A DNA stretch of 64,000 nt, from positions 1-64,000 of the forward strand of contig CAYJGZ010000014.1 of NCBI GenBank assembly GCA_964370045.1, read 5' to 3'. Shown here one piece after another: positions 16,579 through 25,405 of the stretch. The stretch's first letter is position 1. Every line of letters starts with the position of its first letter. The translations under genes and the position numbers were made by a program. The stretch comes from JAAYCI01 sp964370045 (GTDB taxonomy: Bacteria; Bacillota; Clostridia; Oscillospirales; Ruminococcaceae). The notes beneath the pieces were generated by a model. It made no database searches. It was not told the origin of the DNA and saw nothing but the letters and a program-made list of their open reading frames with translations.

Positions 16579-17328
16579 ATGGGCAGAGATTACAGATTGC
16601 CAAACATGGGAGGGAACACTATATCCACTCGTCTTACGGTGCGGCTGATAGAGGAGCTTCGCAGTGGTAAGTATTCCGAGTGCAGACGCTTGCCCAGCGA
16701 GATGGAGCTGGCGGAAAAGTACGGTGTTTCCCGTACAGTAATACGTGATGTTTTGGGGCATCTTGAGCGAGAGGGATACGTGGAGCGGGGCAGGGGCGTG
16801 GGCACGATTGTAAACCAAGAGGTGCTCAAGTTGAAAAGCCGTCTTGACCTAAAGCGGGAGTACAGCGAGCTTATATTTGAGATGGGGTGTGTGCCCTCGG
16901 TGGACTTGATGCGCCTGAGCATACAGCCTGCAAGCGCAAAAGTAGCGAGTAAATTGCAGGTGGATGAAGGGACAGAGCTGATTGTGAGTGAAAAGCGAAT
17001 GCTCGCATCGGGTAGGCCCATTATCTTTTCGACCGACTACCTGCCTATAGATATTTTTGAGGGCTCGCAATGGAAAGCACTGGACTGGGGAAGCTCTGTG
17101 TTTGAGCTTTTGCGCACAAAGTGTGGCATTGTGGTGGACACAAATATTACCGAAATCAGCGCCGTGTGCGGCTCTGACGAGGTGAGGAAAAAGCTAAACA
17201 CACAGCAGGATGAGGCACTTATGTTGCTAAAAGAGATAGGCTATTGCAAGCTTTCCAGCCCGATTTTGTACAGCGTGGGATATTATACCAACTTTTTGGG
17301 TTTCACCATGCTGCGAAAGCTACTTTAG
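16579..17328 (+). CDS. GntR-family regulator with UTRA sensor domain
   Basis: The 249-residue protein has an N-terminal GntR winged helix (ISTRLTVRLIEELRSGKY through LPSEMELAEKYGVSR and the wing ERGRGVGTIV) and, from about residue 90, a UTRA ligand-binding domain. The ATG at 16579 follows AAGGAGG; earlier in-frame starts lack such a site. It is divergent from the molybdenum hydroxylase operon, so it probably senses the substrate or product of that enzyme. The N-terminal segment before the helix is slightly extended. Confidence 0.88.
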   Translation: MGRDYRLPNMGGNTISTRLTVRLIEELRSGKYSECRRLPSEMELAEKYGVSRTVIRDVLGHLEREGYVERGRGVGTIVNQEVLKLKSRLDLKREYSELIFEMGCVPSVDLMRLSIQPASAKVASKLQVDEGTELIVSEKRMLASGRPIIFSTDYLPIDIFEGSQWKALDWGSSVFELLRTKCGIVVDTNITEISAVCGSDEVRKKLNTQQDEALMLLKEIGYCKLSSPILYSVGYYTNFLGFTMLRKLL

Positions 17329-17370
17329 ATATTGAGTGAAAAGGCGTTCTCGATAAAAAGAGCGTTAAAA

Positions 17371-17397
17371 AATCCCCGCAACAAGCGGGGATTTTTT
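17371..17397. terminator. Bidirectional terminator between the GntR gene and dnaC
   Basis: AATCCCCGC and GCGGGGATT form a 9-bp stem with a 5-nt loop, flanked by an A run on the left and T run on the right. It can serve both convergent genes. Confidence 0.9.
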
Positions 17398-17424
17398 GTG
17401 GGTTTGGGCACGCAGTGCACAGTA

Positions 17425-18378
17425 TTATCTCATTAACCTAATGTCATTGCCGAAAAAGCGCATCCTGTGGCATTCGCCCAAAAGGCGAGAGGCTATTTTC
17501 TCGTCGTATCGCTGGTTTAGCACGTCCTGCCGGCATATATTGGTGGTGTAAATAGTGGGGCGACGGTGCATACGGCCGTTTACAAGCTCGTACAGGCGGC
17601 TTCGTGTGTACGCATCGAGGTACTCCGTCCCAAGGTCGTCCAGCACCAAAAGGTCCGCTTGCAACATTCCCTGCAGGGTGCGAGCGCCTGCAACGTTTCG
17701 CTCGGCGGAAATGCTTGCAAATGCGCTTTGCGCGCTGACATAAAGCACGTCAAAGCCTGCGCTTAGCACCTCCGAGGCGATGGAGAGCGCAAGATGTGTT
17801 TTTCCAAGGCCAGCATCCCCGTACATAAAAAGGCTTTTGCTTTTTGGGCCAAACTCCGCCGCCCAGTCCTTGCAGTCGGTAAGGATGTCCGCCATGGCTT
17901 TGCGTGGGGAGAAGTGTAGGCCTTCCATTTTTTCGGGGTACTTGTCCAGCGAGAAGCTTTCAAAACGGCACAGGCTTAGTGCACCGCCGTCCTGAATTTC
18001 CTGCCGGCGTATGCGCTTTGTTTCCTCCAGCACGCAGTGGCATGTCCTGCTTTTTACATAGCCCGTGTCGTTGCAGGCGGCGCAGTGATATTTTGGTGAA
18101 AAAGCATTTTCGTCCTGCCCAAGCTTGCGCAGTAGCTCCGCTTGCTTCTTTGCAACGGCGTGCATTTGCGCACGCTGCTCTTGTGCTTCGTTCATCATGC
18201 CGTCGGCGGCAAGGCGTGCGGCACAAGCACCCGCCTCGCTCTGCTTTTGCGCAAGCTCTGAAAGCCTCGGCTCTGCCTGCATAAGGCGTGTGCGAAGCAG
18301 TGCGGCCTGCACTTCGGCGGCCTGCCTGCGCTGTGCCACTATCTGCCGTGCGGCAATCTCTGCCTGCTTGCGGCTCAT
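17425..18378 (-). CDS. dnaC: DnaC/DnaI-type helicase loader ATPase
   Basis: The 317-residue protein has a coiled N-terminal half rich in Ala/Gln/Arg, a zinc-type cluster (CAACNDTGYVKSRTCHC, near residue 100-116) and a C-terminal AAA+ domain. Walker A is GDAGLGKTH near residue 190 and Walker B is LLVLDDLG. This matches primosomal DnaI/DnaC proteins that load the replicative helicase. It overlaps the upstream dnaD-like gene by 4 bp (ATGA), the usual pairing in Firmicutes. IstB-type transposase helpers share the ATPase fold, but the zinc region and the dnaD partner argue for replication. Confidence 0.85.
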   Translation of the reverse strand: MSRKQAEIAARQIVAQRRQAAEVQAALLRTRLMQAEPRLSELAQKQSEAGACAARLAADGMMNEAQEQRAQMHAVAKKQAELLRKLGQDENAFSPKYHCAACNDTGYVKSRTCHCVLEETKRIRRQEIQDGGALSLCRFESFSLDKYPEKMEGLHFSPRKAMADILTDCKDWAAEFGPKSKSLFMYGDAGLGKTHLALSIASEVLSAGFDVLYVSAQSAFASISAERNVAGARTLQGMLQADLLVLDDLGTEYLDAYTRSRLYELVNGRMHRRPTIYTTNICRQDVLNQRYDEKIASRLLGECHRMRFFGNDIRLMR

Positions 18379-19304
18379 GATTTTTCCTCCCGTCTTAGCG
18401 GCACATAGCTGCTGGTGTTCATTAAAATATCCTCCTGCGGCGCTACTCGTCCGCCTGTGACTCTAAGGTTTTGTCCGCCGCCGCTTTGCTGTACATCCTT
18501 TGCGCTCTTGTAGCCGTGAGCATTCCACTTTTTCAGTATTCCCGCAAGATAGGGTATATCCTTGTTGCGCTCGCCCGCCGAGATACGTGCCGCCTCGATA
18601 ATATCCCACCCGTAGCCGTATTCCTCAAACCACAGGGTGATTTTTTTCTTTTCAGCCAGCGTGAAAGGGTCCCACTCAAGCCCCAGCTTTTGTGCGAATT
18701 GACGCAGGGTCTCCTCCCTGTGGGCTATTTGTTTTAGGTGTTTGTCGGCGGCGGCACAGTCCTCTATGCCCTCTTTACGCCAGGATAAAAGCACCTTTTT
18801 TACGTATGCGACACGGCTTGTGTCATGAGCCATTGCGTGGGAGGCGGCCATTAAAATAAGGTCTGCGGAATACTGCTCAACCACAAAAAGATTGATGTAA
18901 TCGCTTGCCTCTTTTTCACCTAAAGCCCTGCCAAACACCCGCTGAAGCTCCTGCAATAAAAAACCCAAAAGCGGGTTTGCCTCGCCCATGCGCACGGCCT
19001 CGCGTATGCTGACGCGGTGTGGTTTTTGCTCCTCTGCCGCTAAGAGCACAGGGGTCTGTGGCTGTCGCTCTATAAGCCCTGCACCCTCCCAGTAGTGCAA
19101 CGCCGCTTGTACCTTTTCGAGGCTGAGACCCAGCGCCTTGGCGACATCCTCTGCCTGTGCGCCGCCCGTACTTAAAATATATAGCGCAACCCTAAAATGC
19201 CCCTCCTGTGCTCCCGACGTTGTCAGACGAGAAAAAACGAGCTGGGGTACCGGCAGTGAATCGCCGTCGATTTTTAGGGGCTTGTACAATGGGCATTCCT
19301 CCAT
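18375..19304 (-). CDS. dnaD: DnaD domain protein (replication initiation)
   Basis: The 309-residue protein has an N-terminal winged helix (FRVALYILSTGGAQAEDVAKAL and helix after it) followed by one or two DnaD-like helical domains, with the characteristic segment LGLEWDPFTLAEKKKITLWF and a tail motif YLAGILKKWNAHGYKSAKDV. That tail is the DNA-binding end of DnaD/DnaB-type primosomal proteins. It would act with the dnaC product to load helicase at the origin or at stalled forks. The ribosome site is weak. The gene has its own promoter at 19332-19359. Confidence 0.85.
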   Translation of the reverse strand: MEECPLYKPLKIDGDSLPVPQLVFSRLTTSGAQEGHFRVALYILSTGGAQAEDVAKALGLSLEKVQAALHYWEGAGLIERQPQTPVLLAAEEQKPHRVSIREAVRMGEANPLLGFLLQELQRVFGRALGEKEASDYINLFVVEQYSADLILMAASHAMAHDTSRVAYVKKVLLSWRKEGIEDCAAADKHLKQIAHREETLRQFAQKLGLEWDPFTLAEKKKITLWFEEYGYGWDIIEAARISAGERNKDIPYLAGILKKWNAHGYKSAKDVQQSGGGQNLRVTGGRVAPQEDILMNTSSYVPLRREEKS

Positions 19305-19331
19305 GGTGTTTTTTTGAGCAATACACTACTC

Positions 19332-19359
19332 ATTGTATCATAAAATGTGCACAGAACAA
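19332..19359 (-). promoter_or_regulatory. Promoter of dnaD-dnaC
   Basis: On the minus strand TTGTTC (19359-19354) and TACAAT (19337-19332) are spaced 16 bp, about 30 bp before the dnaD start. Confidence 0.55.
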
Positions 19360-19376
19360 AACAATAAATTTGCAAG

Positions 19377-19495
19377 GGTATGGCCAAACGAAGTGATTTA
19401 GCTTTTGCTGTATCCTCCCCCGCCGTAGGCGGGGGAGGATACAGCGCTCTCTTCCTGCGCTTAACTTAGTCTAATCACCTCTATGTGTTCACTCC
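19377..19495 (+). mobile_element. Dispersed palindromic element, full copy D
   Basis: Left end GGTATGGCCAAACG, central hairpin on CTGTATCCTCCCCCGCC, right end TATGTGTTCACTCC. Flanking 10-mers AATTTGCAAG (19367-19376) and TATTTGCAAG (19496-19505) match at 9 of 10 positions, a good target-site duplication. It sits just upstream of the dnaD promoter. Confidence 0.9.
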
Positions 19496-19505
19496 TATTT
19501 GCAAG

Positions 19506-19732
19506 GGTGTGAATAAAGGGGTTGGGTTGCTTTTTTTAGTGCCGGCACCCACCAAAAGCAGGGGATATGCCACATTTTTTCGTGCTTGACGCTATAATAG
19601 CTCATCTCTAAAATCAATGATACATATCCTTGTTCTGTTTGTAATATTGAATTGAAAGCTTGATGGGTGTGGCAAGAGTTTTTTTAGTGTGTGTTTTGTT
19701 TGTGTTCAAACTTTGAGGATATGTGAAAAACA
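19506..19732. other. Gene-free stretch before the histidine kinase promoter
   Basis: About 230 bp without a credible frame. A short motif, CTCTAAAATCAATGATACATATCC near 19610, split here as CTCTAAAATCAAT plus ATATCC, resembles part of the argF leader (8481 onward), but too weakly to call a copy. Confidence 0.4.
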
Positions 19733-19761
19733 TTTACTTTTTTTGGGTGTTGGGATATAAT
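19733..19761 (+). promoter_or_regulatory. Promoter of the hybrid histidine kinase gene
   Basis: TTTACT (19733-19738) and TATAAT (19756-19761) are 17 bp apart. Transcription would start near 19768, which rules out the GTG at 19766 as start codon. Confidence 0.65.
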
Positions 19762-19855
19762 TAAGGTGGGTAAAAAGAGTGATGTTTGCACACTTTGCCC
19801 TTTGGAAATGGCTTGTTTTGTATGCACATTGAGTATGAATTTGAATGGAGTTTTG

Positions 19856-22800
19856 ATGAAAGAAAAAACAGATAGTGCATATATGGTGGGAGATGTACAG
19901 CAACCTTCGAGTGCGCTCGCACTGCTGATGGATAAGTCCGGCATGGGTCTGTGGGAGCAAAACTGCCTCACGGGCAGACAGCTGTGCAGCGAACAACTTG
20001 TCATAATGACAGGATACACAGCGCAGGAGCTTGAAACAGCAAACGACCTGCGTGGTTTTTTGGTGCATGAGGATGACAGACACTACGCAAAAGAATTGTA
20101 TGCGAAGTGCGTTGCAGGGAAAATTGAGAGCGACACCTATAAAAATGATATGCGTATTGTGTGCAAAAATGGTGATGTGAAATGGGTTGCGGAGCATACG
20201 GCGGTGACAAGCCGCACACAGGACGGTAGTGCAGAACATACCATTAGTATGTTTTGCGACATCACGAGAGAAAAGCAAACCGAAGAAAGGCTGAGGGCGC
20301 AGGCACAACACTGCGAACAAACAAACGCTTTTGCGGGCTTGATTATATGGGATTTTGATATTGCGCAAAACTACATTGCATTCAATGATAGCATAACAAA
20401 GCTACTGGGGTATGAAACCGGCGAAGTGAATGGAACTATCGGAAACCTTGCCAAGATAATGCACCCTGAGGATTTTGAAAAAGCGGACATAGAATTCAAA
20501 AAATATATGGCCAATGCAAAAGGCAGGCACCGACAGGAGCCTATTTTGCAGATGTTGCGTCTAAAGCATAAAAATGGCGGATATATGTGGGTGCGCAACA
20601 TGGCAAGCATTGAACAATGGGACGAAAAGGGCGAGCCCATAAGCATACAGGGTGGTATGTGGAGTGTGGATGAAGTAGTGCGCACGGAGCAAAAGCTGAG
20701 CAGCGTTAAGGTGGAAATCGAGAGTCAAAACCAAAAGCTGCAAAATGCGGTGCGCAGCGCTGTTGCGGAGCTTGAAGCGGCAAAGAGCATTAGCACAACA
20801 ATGTTTGAGGGAAACCCTCATATAAATATTCTTTTTAGCCTGGATGAAAAAGTGCTGGACTGTAACCCTGCGGCGCTTAGCTTCTTCGGCTTTTCCTCAA
20901 AGGAAGAGATGCAGAACGGAATGGGCAGGCTGATGCGTGAAAGCACGCCCGAGTACCAGCCGAACGGCACGAAGTCTGTGCCGATTGCAGCACGTATAAA
21001 AAAGGTGTTGGAAAAGGGGTACATAGAGTTTGAGATGCTTTTGAACCTGTACGGGGAAGAGCATCCGCTAAACGTAATTATGAAGCGTATTCCCTATAGC
21101 GGCGGCACAGCTGTTTTGGTGTACATGGTGGATTTGGCGGCGCTACGTGCCGCACGCAATGAGCTACAAAGGCAGGATGCGCTTCTGCTAAACATTAACA
21201 GCATCTCAAACAGTCTTGCGTCGGCGCATCCGGAGTCTTTTGAACATGCTGTGTGGCAAGCGCTGGGTACGCTGGGCACTACTGTTCAGGTAGACCGTGT
21301 GTATGTGTGGGAAAACAGCGGCGAGGGCGACAAAATCTACATGACACAAACGCATGAGTGGAGCGAGGGCGCACAGCCGCAACAGGGTGAGAGCTTTTCC
21401 ATTATGCTGGACTATGACGAGATGCCTTATTGGAAAGAGACTTTGCGCTCGGGTAAGATTGTCAATTCGCTTGTGAAAGACCTGCCAAAGGGCGAACAAG
21501 ATGTTCTTGCACCACAGGATATTGTATCGATACTTATTGTGCCGGTGTTTATAGAGGATGAGTTTTGGGGCTTTGTTGGCTTTGACGACTGCAAGGCAGA
21601 GCGTCGCTTCTTCAAATGGGAGGAAAGGGCACTGCAGTCGGGAAGCATTACCATAGTGTCCGCAATACTGCGTAACGAGATGACAAAAAACCTTCTGCTT
21701 GTGCAGGAAGAGCTGGTGTACAGGGATGTGCTACTGAGTGCCGTAAATACGGTGGCTTCGCTCTTGATGAGCGATGAGACGGAAAATTTTTCCGACTTGT
21801 TGTATCAGTCTATGCAAGTGCTGGGCGAGAGCATGAGGGCAGACCGTGCGTATGTGTGGCACAATACTGAGGTGGATGGCAGGCTGTGTTGTAGCCAGCT
21901 TGTAGAGTGGGACAAGGGCAGGCCCTCCGACCATAGCGAGGTGGCGGCAATATGCCTGCCGTACGATGAATATGTGCCAAACTGGCGGGAAATAATTAGC
22001 GGAGATGTGCCTATTACCTTTGATGCGGCTGAGTTTGAAAGTGTGTTTGAAAACTTCCCCGGAACGGATGATGTGAGGTCGCTTTTAGTTATTCCCATCA
22101 ACATGGGAGGGGAATTTTGGGGCTTTATTGGGTTTGATGATTTGTACAATGAGCGTACATTCACCAGCCTGCAGGAGGATATACTGAATAGTGCGGGAAT
22201 GTTGGTAGCGGCGGCGGTACTGCGCAATGAAATGACCAAAAGCCTGATAGTGGCAAGGGAAGAGGCGCTTGCAAGCATGAACTCCAAGAGCGAGTTTTTG
22301 TCCCGCATGAGCCACGAGATACGCACGCCCATGAATGCCATCATAGGCATGACAAACATTGCCCATAAAACGGATGACATAAAAAAAATACATTACTGTC
22401 TTGAGAAGATAGATGGCTCTTCCCGTCAGTTGCTTGGTATAATAAACGACGTGCTGGACATGTCTAAAATAGACGCTAATAAGTTTGAAATACACAACAC
22501 TGAGTTTGACTTTGAAAAGATGATGCAAAATGTTTTCAATGTCGTGCAGGTGCGTCTTGATGAAAAGCATCAAAATTTCCAGTTCCACTTTGAGGAGCCG
22601 TTCACACGCAATATTATCAGTGATGAGTTGCGCTTGTCGCAGGTGCTGATTAACCTTTTGACAAATGCGGTTAAGTTTACGGCCGAGCGGGGCGATATTA
22701 TGCTGCGTGTGCTCCAAACACCGCTTGAGGACGACCGCTCGCTACTGCGTGTGGAGGTTGTGGACAATGGAATAGGTGTTGCAAAGGACAGACAGGCCAA

Positions 22801-23818
22801 CTTGTTTACATCATTTGAGCAGGCCGATGGTAGCATTACACGCCAGTACGGCGGCACAGGGCTTGGCCTTGCGATATGTAAAAAAATAGTGGAACTTATG
22901 GGCGGTCGTATATGGCTGGAAAGTGAAAAAGGCGTAGGTTCTCACTTTATATTCGAGGTTGCGGTGGGGTGGGGAAGCTCTCATGTCACGAATACCGATA
23001 TGAATAAGAACCTGCATGTGCTCGTGGTGGATGATAGTGAGGATGTACGCACCTACTTTGCAAATATAATCAGAGGATTTTCACTGCAGTGTGATGTGGC
23101 AGAGAGCGGAGAAGCGGCGATAAAGATGGCGCAGGCTCAAAAAGATGCGGGAACACCGTATAATATGCTTTTTGTGGATTGGAAAATGCCGGGAATGAAT
23201 GGCGGCGAGACTGCGGAGCAAATAAGGCGTGCTGCGCAAGAGGATATTATTGTTGTGATGATTAGCTCTTGCGATTGGGCAGATATTGAGCAAGACGTTA
23301 AAAAATATGATATATCAAACTTTTTGGCAAAGCCTGTACTACCCAGCATGATATATGATACATTTGTGTGCTTAAGTGAGAGTGCGCGCAATACTCCAAA
23401 ATGCACAGGCACAGAGAGTGTGAAAGACTGGCGAGGAAAGACAGTGCTGCTTGTGGAAGACATAGATATTAACCTTGAAATTCTTATGACCGTATTGGAA
23501 GAGACGGGTGTGAACATGGAAACTGCTTCGAACGGTGCTGAGGCAGTGGAGAAGTTCCGCTTTTCCGCAGGGAAGTACAGCCTTATCATGATGGATGTGC
23601 AGATGCCTGTGATGGACGGGCTTGCCGCCACCAGAGCAATTCGCAGCATACAGAATGTACCGGGTGCGAGCAAGATACCCATAATTGCCATGACGGCAAA
23701 CGCATTTAAGGAAGATGAGGAAAACTGCCTTGCGGCGGGAATGAATGCGCATGTGGCAAAGCCGCTGGAGGTGGAGGCGTTGTTCTCCACACTTGGGAAA
23801 TGGCTGGATGATAAGTAG
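19856..23818 (+). CDS. Hybrid sensor histidine kinase with PAS, tandem GAF and two receiver domains
   Basis: About 1320 residues. Order: PAS near 15-140, PAS near 150-275, a third PAS-like domain near 310-425, two GAF-like domains near 445-600 and 620-785 that clearly repeat each other (each ends in AAVLRNEMTK or SAILRNEMTK), a HisKA domain with SHEIRTPMNAI (phospho-accepting His near 819), an HATPase domain (NLLTNAVKF near 932, DNGIGV, GGTGLGLAI), then receiver 1 (VVDDSED near 1055, Asp in FVDWKMPG near 1107) and receiver 2 (VEDIDIN near 1197, Asp in MMDVQMPVMDG near 1247). No membrane helix and no HPt domain, so a cytosolic sensor that needs a separate phosphotransfer partner. GGAG precedes ATG 19856. 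Confidence 0.88.
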   Translation: MKEKTDSAYMVGDVQQPSSALALLMDKSGMGLWEQNCLTGRQLCSEQLVIMTGYTAQELETANDLRGFLVHEDDRHYAKELYAKCVAGKIESDTYKNDMRIVCKNGDVKWVAEHTAVTSRTQDGSAEHTISMFCDITREKQTEERLRAQAQHCEQTNAFAGLIIWDFDIAQNYIAFNDSITKLLGYETGEVNGTIGNLAKIMHPEDFEKADIEFKKYMANAKGRHRQEPILQMLRLKHKNGGYMWVRNMASIEQWDEKGEPISIQGGMWSVDEVVRTEQKLSSVKVEIESQNQKLQNAVRSAVAELEAAKSISTTMFEGNPHINILFSLDEKVLDCNPAALSFFGFSSKEEMQNGMGRLMRESTPEYQPNGTKSVPIAARIKKVLEKGYIEFEMLLNLYGEEHPLNVIMKRIPYSGGTAVLVYMVDLAALRAARNELQRQDALLLNINSISNSLASAHPESFEHAVWQALGTLGTTVQVDRVYVWENSGEGDKIYMTQTHEWSEGAQPQQGESFSIMLDYDEMPYWKETLRSGKIVNSLVKDLPKGEQDVLAPQDIVSILIVPVFIEDEFWGFVGFDDCKAERRFFKWEERALQSGSITIVSAILRNEMTKNLLLVQEELVYRDVLLSAVNTVASLLMSDETENFSDLLYQSMQVLGESMRADRAYVWHNTEVDGRLCCSQLVEWDKGRPSDHSEVAAICLPYDEYVPNWREIISGDVPITFDAAEFESVFENFPGTDDVRSLLVIPINMGGEFWGFIGFDDLYNERTFTSLQEDILNSAGMLVAAAVLRNEMTKSLIVAREEALASMNSKSEFLSRMSHEIRTPMNAIIGMTNIAHKTDDIKKIHYCLEKIDGSSRQLLGIINDVLDMSKIDANKFEIHNTEFDFEKMMQNVFNVVQVRLDEKHQNFQFHFEEPFTRNIISDELRLSQVLINLLTNAVKFTAERGDIMLRVLQTPLEDDRSLLRVEVVDNGIGVAKDRQANLFTSFEQADGSITRQYGGTGLGLAICKKIVELMGGRIWLESEKGVGSHFIFEVAVGWGSSHVTNTDMNKNLHVLVVDDSEDVRTYFANIIRGFSLQCDVAESGEAAIKMAQAQKDAGTPYNMLFVDWKMPGMNGGETAEQIRRAAQEDIIVVMISSCDWADIEQDVKKYDISNFLAKPVLPSMIYDTFVCLSESARNTPKCTGTESVKDWRGKTVLLVEDIDINLEILMTVLEETGVNMETASNGAEAVEKFRFSAGKYSLIMMDVQMPVMDGLAATRAIRSIQNVPGASKIPIIAMTANAFKEDEENCLAAGMNAHVAKPLEVEALFSTLGKWLDDK

Positions 23819-23949
23819 CACAAGGAAATTGCTGTTATGTGCAAAAATGTGCATGTATCTGCAAAAAGTTTGTGATAAGCTTAAATCGTTTGATATACCG
23901 CCGAGTATGGCTGTGAAAAAGCAATATGCAAAAAAAGGGGGGATAGGCT

Positions 23950-24117
23950 GTGCCTAAAATACTGAAAATATTACTTACTATTGTTGCGTTGATAGCGGGT
24001 ATAGTGCTGATACTGTTTATTATTTCCATAGTTGCGGGCTTTGAGTCCTTGGGGGCGATGATGAGCCACATTATGAGCTATCTTAACTTCATTTGGGAAG
24101 AGCGCTTTTTGAGTTGA
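23950..24117 (+). CDS. Tiny membrane protein (55 aa, GTG start)
   Basis: A GTG at 23950, preceded by GGGGGGAT, opens a 55-residue frame. A basic N-terminus is followed by a hydrophobic helix (about residues 6-32) and an amphipathic tail with a WEERF motif. It lies 130 bp after the hybrid kinase and 54 bp before a second tiny membrane gene of the same plan. I recognise no family. The ribosome site, composition and tandem context support it being real. Confidence 0.5.
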   Translation: MPKILKILLTIVALIAGIVLILFIISIVAGFESLGAMMSHIMSYLNFIWEERFLS

Positions 24118-24171
24118 GCGTTGTGTGTCATGAGCTATAAAAAGATAACATTTTTCGCAGGGGGATAAAAA

Positions 24172-24360
24172 ATGAAAATTTTTCTCAAAGTGCTACTATG
24201 GGTAGTGCTTGTGGTGATAGTAGTGATTGTTGTTATGGCGCTTGCTATCGTTATTTCGGGGGAGTTCAGCAGCTTTGGCGATTTGTTTGAGTATTTGTTT
24301 ACTCGCTACGATGAGGGAGATGGCATTTTGCGTATCATCTCACCTTTTGTACGAATGTAA
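24172..24360 (+). CDS. Tiny membrane protein (62 aa)
   Basis: GCAGGGGGAT precedes the ATG by a good distance. The 62-residue product has a basic start (MKIFLK), one very hydrophobic Val/Ile-rich helix to about residue 29, and an acidic-aromatic tail. It is similar in plan, not closely in sequence, to the product of the gene at 23950, so the two may be distant duplicates. A strong terminator follows. Function is unknown. A link to the upstream kinase is only positional. Confidence 0.6.
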   Translation: MKIFLKVLLWVVLVVIVVIVVMALAIVISGEFSSFGDLFEYLFTRYDEGDGILRIISPFVRM

Positions 24361-24405
24361 AGCTATAAACTGGTGTGAAATCGATTTGTAGTCGTTAATG
24401 AACTG

Positions 24406-24451
24406 AAAAAGCTATCCTGCAACAGGGTGAGTTGTTGCAGAATAGCTTTTT
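24406..24451. terminator. Bidirectional terminator
   Basis: AAAAAGCTAT and CTGCAACA on the left pair with TGTTGCAG and ATAGCTTTTT on the right, with one mismatch in the stem. A and T tracts flank both ends. Confidence 0.85.
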
Positions 24452-24586
24452 AGTTTGCAATTAAACTACACATGAGTGAATAAGTGCAATTTAATATACA
24501 TATAACAAAATAAGAGGTGTAAATAATACTGCATTGCTTTTGGTGAAGAATAACAACGCTAAATCGATGCATTTACGAATGATACT

Positions 24587-25174
24587 CTACAATGTTGCAA
24601 CATGCCTGCTTTGGTGTGTCAGCCCGAGTGCAGGCACACGGCTGAGCAGTAGCGTAGCCACCAGCACGATTAGAACATCAGGGCCGGACCAGGTGATGTT
24701 GTAAAGGAAAGAGTGAACCACTGCGGAAGTGCCTGCGCCGGGGGGCCAGATGAGAATGCCGGAGAAAAAGCTACAAGTAAAGCGCATAATCCCCGTGAGC
24801 AGAATGCCAAATGAGATTCCCAATGTGGCATTTTTGAAGCGCCTTGCAAGAGGCCCTGTGAGCGCAAGACAGCTATATGCGAGAATGTAATCCAGCAGTA
24901 TGCACAAAAGTACAGCCCACCATGTGTGCAGATAACTAAGGTTTTTAAGCCCTTGGAACAGCTGCAACACGCTGTATAGCCCTGCGGTGGCAAATCCCCA
25001 GTAGATATTGTGTCGTAGGCTCATCAGGATAATGGGCAGTGTGGAAAAGATGGTGACGCTACCGCCCAATGGCATTTCAAAGCGGTAGATGCTGGACAGG
25101 CCAAACGCCAGCGCCACCATCAGTGCACCCTCTACGAGGATGGCGGTTCGGCTCATTTGGGATGGAGCTTTCAT
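24587..25174 (-). CDS. thiT: Thiamine transporter ThiT (ECF S component)
   Basis: ThiT is the membrane component that binds thiamine for energy-coupling-factor transporters; the shared ECF ATPases are elsewhere. The 195-residue protein has about six hydrophobic segments and family-like loops such as YRFEMPLGGSVT and SLRHNIYWG. The ATG at 25174 follows AGAAGGA. A TPP riboswitch lies upstream on the same strand (25497-25406), followed by its terminator. This supports thiamine as substrate. An inserted palindromic element separates that control region from the gene. Confidence 0.92.
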   Translation of the reverse strand: MKAPSQMSRTAILVEGALMVALAFGLSSIYRFEMPLGGSVTIFSTLPIILMSLRHNIYWGFATAGLYSVLQLFQGLKNLSYLHTWWAVLLCILLDYILAYSCLALTGPLARRFKNATLGISFGILLTGIMRFTCSFFSGILIWPPGAGTSAVVHSFLYNITWSGPDVLIVLVATLLLSRVPALGLTHQSRHVATL

Positions 25175-25226
25175 GTGTACATTCCTTCTTTCAAATAGTG
25201 TGACATAAGGGAAAAGCTAAAAACCC

Positions 25227-25335
25227 GGTGTGGGCAAACGAGGTGACTTATTTGCTATATCCCCGCCGCAGGCGGGGATATAGCGCCTTCTTCTTGCGCT
25301 TAACGTATTCTAAATCACCTCTATGTGTCCACTCC
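25227..25335 (+). mobile_element. Dispersed palindromic element, full copy E, with perfect 10-bp target duplication
   Basis: The element runs from GGTGTGGGCAAACG to TATGTGTCCACTCC, with a perfect central stem GCTATATCCCCGCC / GGCGGGGATATAGC. It is flanked by CTAAAAACCC on both sides (25217-25226 and 25336-25345), an exact 10-bp direct repeat. It lies in the thiT leader between the riboswitch terminator and the start codon. Confidence 0.92.
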
Positions 25336-25351
25336 CTAAAAACCCACGCAC

Positions 25352-25380
25352 AAAAAAACCTGCGGAATAAAAACCGCAGG
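25352..25380 (-). terminator. Riboswitch-controlled terminator of thiT
   Basis: On the minus strand CCTGCGG, a short loop, CCGCAGG and seven T follow the TPP aptamer. This is the expected expression platform for transcription termination when TPP is bound. Confidence 0.85.
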
Positions 25381-25405
25381 TCGTAGTTATTTTGCAATAA
25401 AATAG

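Noticed and set aside
17425..18378. dnaC-like gene as an IstB transposition helper
   Set aside because: A dnaD-like partner, a zinc cluster and absence of any istA or IS ends favour a chromosomal helicase loader.
19766..19855. A GTG start for the hybrid kinase at 19766
   Set aside because: It would begin at or before the transcription start predicted from the promoter at 19733-19761, and it lacks a ribosome site.
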